A DNA stretch of 64,000 nt from Apostichopus japonicus (lineage: Eukaryota; Echinodermata; Holothuroidea; Aspidochirotida; Stichopodidae), in the NCBI RefSeq assembly GCF_037975245.1, contig NC_092564.1, positions 19,544,484 through 19,608,483 on the forward strand, written 5' to 3'. This document shows positions 61,401 through 64,000 of the stretch, in pieces. The notes under the pieces were generated by a model. That model saw only the letters and a program-made list of their open reading frames with translations. It was not told where the DNA came from and did not search any database. Position numbers and translations under genes: made by a program. How positions within the stretch are numbered: the first letter of the stretch is position 1; the number at the start of each line of letters is the position of its first letter.

Positions 61401-62650
61401 AATTATTTCTTGCAAATATGTTAACTGCCACTGAAATAAATTATAATCATAATGTTAATCTCAAAACTGTTCTTTAGATAAATTTTATTTCACTCAAAAT
61501 TTGTTGATTCTATTTTCATTTATCCACCATACAAACTGAGCTTCATATACTTATTGTAGAATACGCCTTCATGTAGAATGTGTATTCATGATAAACTAAT
61601 GTTCAATGCCAAAGGTAAAATTATTCTATTTGATGATGATGATGATGGTGACATATGTGTGTTTGTTGTCTAATAGTACACGGTGGTTGAACTTCATGTA
61701 TGTGGGTGACACCTTCGTAGTGAGTACAAAACCCTCTTATTTTGGTTTTAATGACGAGAGACCTATGCAGTCATGATGGCATGTATGTGTGTGTGTAAGT
61801 GTGAATGTGTTTGTGTGATGCCCAGCTTGCAAACACAATAGCTCAAGGTAGGAATCATGTATACTTTTCATACTTGGTATGTAGATGTGTCATATTGAGA
61901 GGAAGAAAAGCTTTGTTTTTTGATGGAGGTCATATGAGGTCACCAGAAGTCAAAAACTGAAAACCTTGTAAACACAATATCTCAAGGGTAGGGAGCATGA
62001 TTACTTTTCATACTTGTCATGTTGATGCATTATAATGAATAAAAGATCCCTAAATATTGTTTTGATGGAGGTCACTTCATATGAGGTCACCAGAGGTGAA
62101 ACTGTGTAAACCTTGTAAACACAATATCTCAAGTTAGAAATCATGGATACTTTCATACTTGGCATGTGGATGCGCTACATTGAATAGAAGAACTTAATTG
62201 TTTTTGTTGGAGGTCAAAGGTCATCTGGGTCACCAGTGATCAAACTCTTCTGAAAACCTGTTGAACATGATATCTCATTGTAAGAAATGGATACTTTCCA
62301 TACATGGTATATGGATTTGCCATATTGAGTACAAGAATCCTATTGTTGTTACTGTAGGTCAAAATGTCATTTGTGGTCACCAGAGGTCAAACTGTGAAAA
62401 CCTTCAAACATGATATCTCTAGACTCTAGGTAGGAATCACAGATACTTCTCATACTTAGTGTTTGACCATATTGAGTACAAGAATCCTGTTGTTGTTGGT
62501 GTAGGTCAAAATGTCATTTGCGGTTACCAGAGGTCAAACTGTGAGAACCTTAAACATGATATCTCCAGGTAGGAATATGGATACTTCTAGTACTTAGGTG
62601 TTTGGCTGCATCACATTGAGTATAAGACCCCTATTGCTTTTGGTGGAGGT
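58500..62650 (+). repeat. Degenerate tandem repeat family, ~143-bp period
   Basis: Phase markers like AAACCTTGTAAACACAATATCTC appear near 58578 and 58857 and then regularly at about 61825, 61968, 62110, 62254, 62396 and 62543. Each is followed by CATACTTGG-ATGTGGATG, ATTGAGTACAAGAATCC and GGTCAAAGGTCATTTGGGGTCA. Spacing is regular only in the 3' part. The middle (59.0-61.0 kb) is eroded and retains isolated GGTCAAAGGTCATTTGGG pieces. Confidence 0.85.
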
Positions 62651-63199
62651 GTGTATTGCCACGTACTGTAGACTGACCTGTGTTTATCATGCCATAGTGT
62701 AATTGTCAATCAAAACAGTGGTTCAGGACATTTGTATTATAAGAGCTATTTCTGGTGAACATGTGGAAGTCTAGTGTAATTAAGTCATTGAAACCTCAAT
62801 GCATTTTGCATTCTGGTTTTAAGGGAGATGTTGTTGTCAACACTAGTCAAAACTTCAAAATATTGTGTGTAATTTTAGTCCTATAAAAAAGGAATAAGGA
62901 ATCAATATATTAAAGTTGTTTGGCCCTCTGGTTTAGACTTGCTTAAGTCTAGCATATATATATCTTAAAGACAAGAAAAAAAGAAGAAGATTAATTTGGT
63001 CATTAGCTGTTAAGTGACTTCTTCATTTAGCATTCATGTCATGCATGTCATGAATGTCATTAACGATGATATCTGGGTTTTGTCTCCTTAACTCACCTGA
63101 TATGATACAGCAAAAGTGTTTGTTTGTCATAATTAGTTTGTTTCCAGATTTGATGATAACTTGAAAGCTGGTGATATACATTATTCTCTTCTTCAACAG

Positions 63200-63471
63200 G
63201 GTCATCATCCTACCAAATAAAGTTATTCAAATATCGTCTGTGGAGGCTGCAGACGCAGGGGAGTATATCTGCGCAGCGGAAAATATAGCAGGCTCCGTCG
63301 TCAGCCAAGGTACGATCATCGGCGTCAACGAGCACCCGGTTTCCAGCCTCGATGCCAGGAGTGACATTCTCAATGTAACAGACACGGATGTTGTCGGGGG
63401 AATAGGAGAGGACGTCTTATTGGAATGCCTGGTCAGGAAAAACAGCAATGTTGAAATTTTGTGGACCAAGG
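63200..63471 (+). CDS. Exon 4: end of Ig domain 2 and start of Ig domain 3
   Basis: The exon is 272 bp, with acceptor TTCAACAG|, entry phase 2 and donor G|GTAAGT in phase 1. It reads VIILPNKVIQISSVEAADAG, then EYICAAENIAGS (second conserved Cys of Ig2, with the D-G-Y-C signature), a linker, and GGIGEDVLLECLVRKNSN with EILWTKG, the B-strand Cys and C-strand Trp of Ig3. Both half-domains resemble DCC/neogenin Ig2 and Ig3. The rest of Ig3, and the fibronectin III, transmembrane and cytoplasmic parts expected of the family, would lie beyond the window. Other Ig-rich receptors cannot be excluded from three domains alone. Confidence 0.85.
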
Positions 63472-64000
63472 GTAAGTTGTGACACGGCAATGCTGTACAT
63501 TATAAGGTAGTATTATGAGACAGTGGGGCGACTTTTTTCTCCTCAGAAACAATGTGAGAAAAAACAAAACAAAGTTCATCAGGTTTATATAAAGCTGACT
63601 GATGTCTGAAAAAAACACAGCTAGTCAAAGTAAGAGTGCTTTTGACATGATCCTCCGATCCTAATCCGATATTTCCGATCCACAAATATTTTATTTCACT
63701 TTTTCATTTACGGGGCCGATCAGACTGCGAGCCCGTGTTCAACAAACAGGAAGTTACATGGAATGGTAAGATAAAAGCTAGTACAGAAGGATACAAACGG
63801 CACGTGGCAAGAAACAGGATACTTTACAGGATGTCGTTGAGATCAGCTAGGATCACCCAGATCAACCGAGATTTCGTACTCGTTATTTCGATCGTGGACT
63901 GATATCTCCAAGAAGGGGGATTAAGATCTGGGGGGGGGGGACAGATCCTGATTGCGAGATCTTTCACATTAGGAAGTTGATCTCAAGGGGAGGATCAGAT
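63472..64000. other. Start of intron 4 with a GATC-dense segment
   Basis: From about 63648 to the window end, 13 GATC tetramers occur in ~350 bp. TGATCCTCC at 63648-63656 is inverted at 63989-63997 (GGAGGATCA), so the segment may be a transposon with short inverted ends or its beginning. No coding content was recognised. Confidence 0.5.

Larger units (their letters stand above)
55235..63199 (+). other. Intron 3
   Basis: The intron is bounded by donor GTAGGA and acceptor CTTCTTCAACAG. It is filled mainly by two tandem arrays (55528-57735 and 58500-62650), with anonymous DNA between them (57736-58499, including a C run near 58118). The remainder at 62651-63199 is AT-rich without features. Confidence 0.75.

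Noticed and set aside
26048-63471. Identification of the Ig exons as PTK7
   Set aside because: The CC and CSS cysteines of exon 2 recall one PTK7 Ig domain, but the LHF-EP start, the VIILPNKVIQIS motif after the split and the exon layout fit DCC/neogenin better. Not fully excluded.

Overview
The window is eukaryotic nuclear DNA. It is AT-rich, has no operons, and is dominated by introns and repeats. Four short open segments with good splice signals and compatible phases look like the 5' part of one plus-strand gene: a signal-peptide exon near the left edge (143-209), an immunoglobulin-domain exon (26048-26368), and two exons (55090-55234 and 63200-63471) that together make a second Ig domain and begin a third. 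Motif order and exon structure point to the DCC/neogenin/frazzled (netrin receptor) family. Introns of about 26, 29 and 8 kb would separate the exons. The repeat content (DIRS retrotransposon, hAT elements, tRNA-derived SINE, tandem arrays) suits a marine invertebrate. An echinoderm or other invertebrate deuterostome is my best guess, held weakly.

Intron 1 (210-26047) holds a terminal-inverted-repeat element (10.86-11.69 kb), a minus-strand LINE tail (13.83-14.14 kb), a SINE (19.57-19.80 kb), AT-rich microsatellites with a ~160-bp tandem repeat (23.06-23.87 kb), and six copies of a 134/137-bp satellite (24.53-25.35 kb).

Intron 2 (26369-55089) is the richest part. It carries a SINE nested in another repeat (32.34-32.79 kb) whose empty-site relative lies at 47.0 kb, a 738-bp near-perfect tandem duplication (35.74-37.21 kb), and a structurally complete DIRS-type tyrosine-recombinase retrotransposon (38776-45572) with gag, RT/RNase H and recombinase, inverted terminal repeats and an internal complementary region. 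Two hAT-type elements with exact 8-bp target-site duplications follow (47934-48316 and 49055-50732). Diverged DIRS termini occur at 26.4, 45.9/48.7 and 53.5/55.0 kb and seem to bracket DNA without DIRS genes.

Intron 3 (55235-63199) starts with a 2.2-kb purine-rich minisatellite (about 13 units of 151-163 bp) and continues with a degenerate ~143-bp tandem family (58.5-62.65 kb). After exon 4 the window ends in a segment unusually dense in GATC.

The DIRS copy is probably not active as it stands. Gag and pol share one frame but are separated by a single UAG, the RT tail has two compensating frame breaks, and the recombinase has one more, although the catalytic residues of RT, RNase H and recombinase are all visible. 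No prokaryotic features, rRNA, functional tRNA or CRISPR were found.
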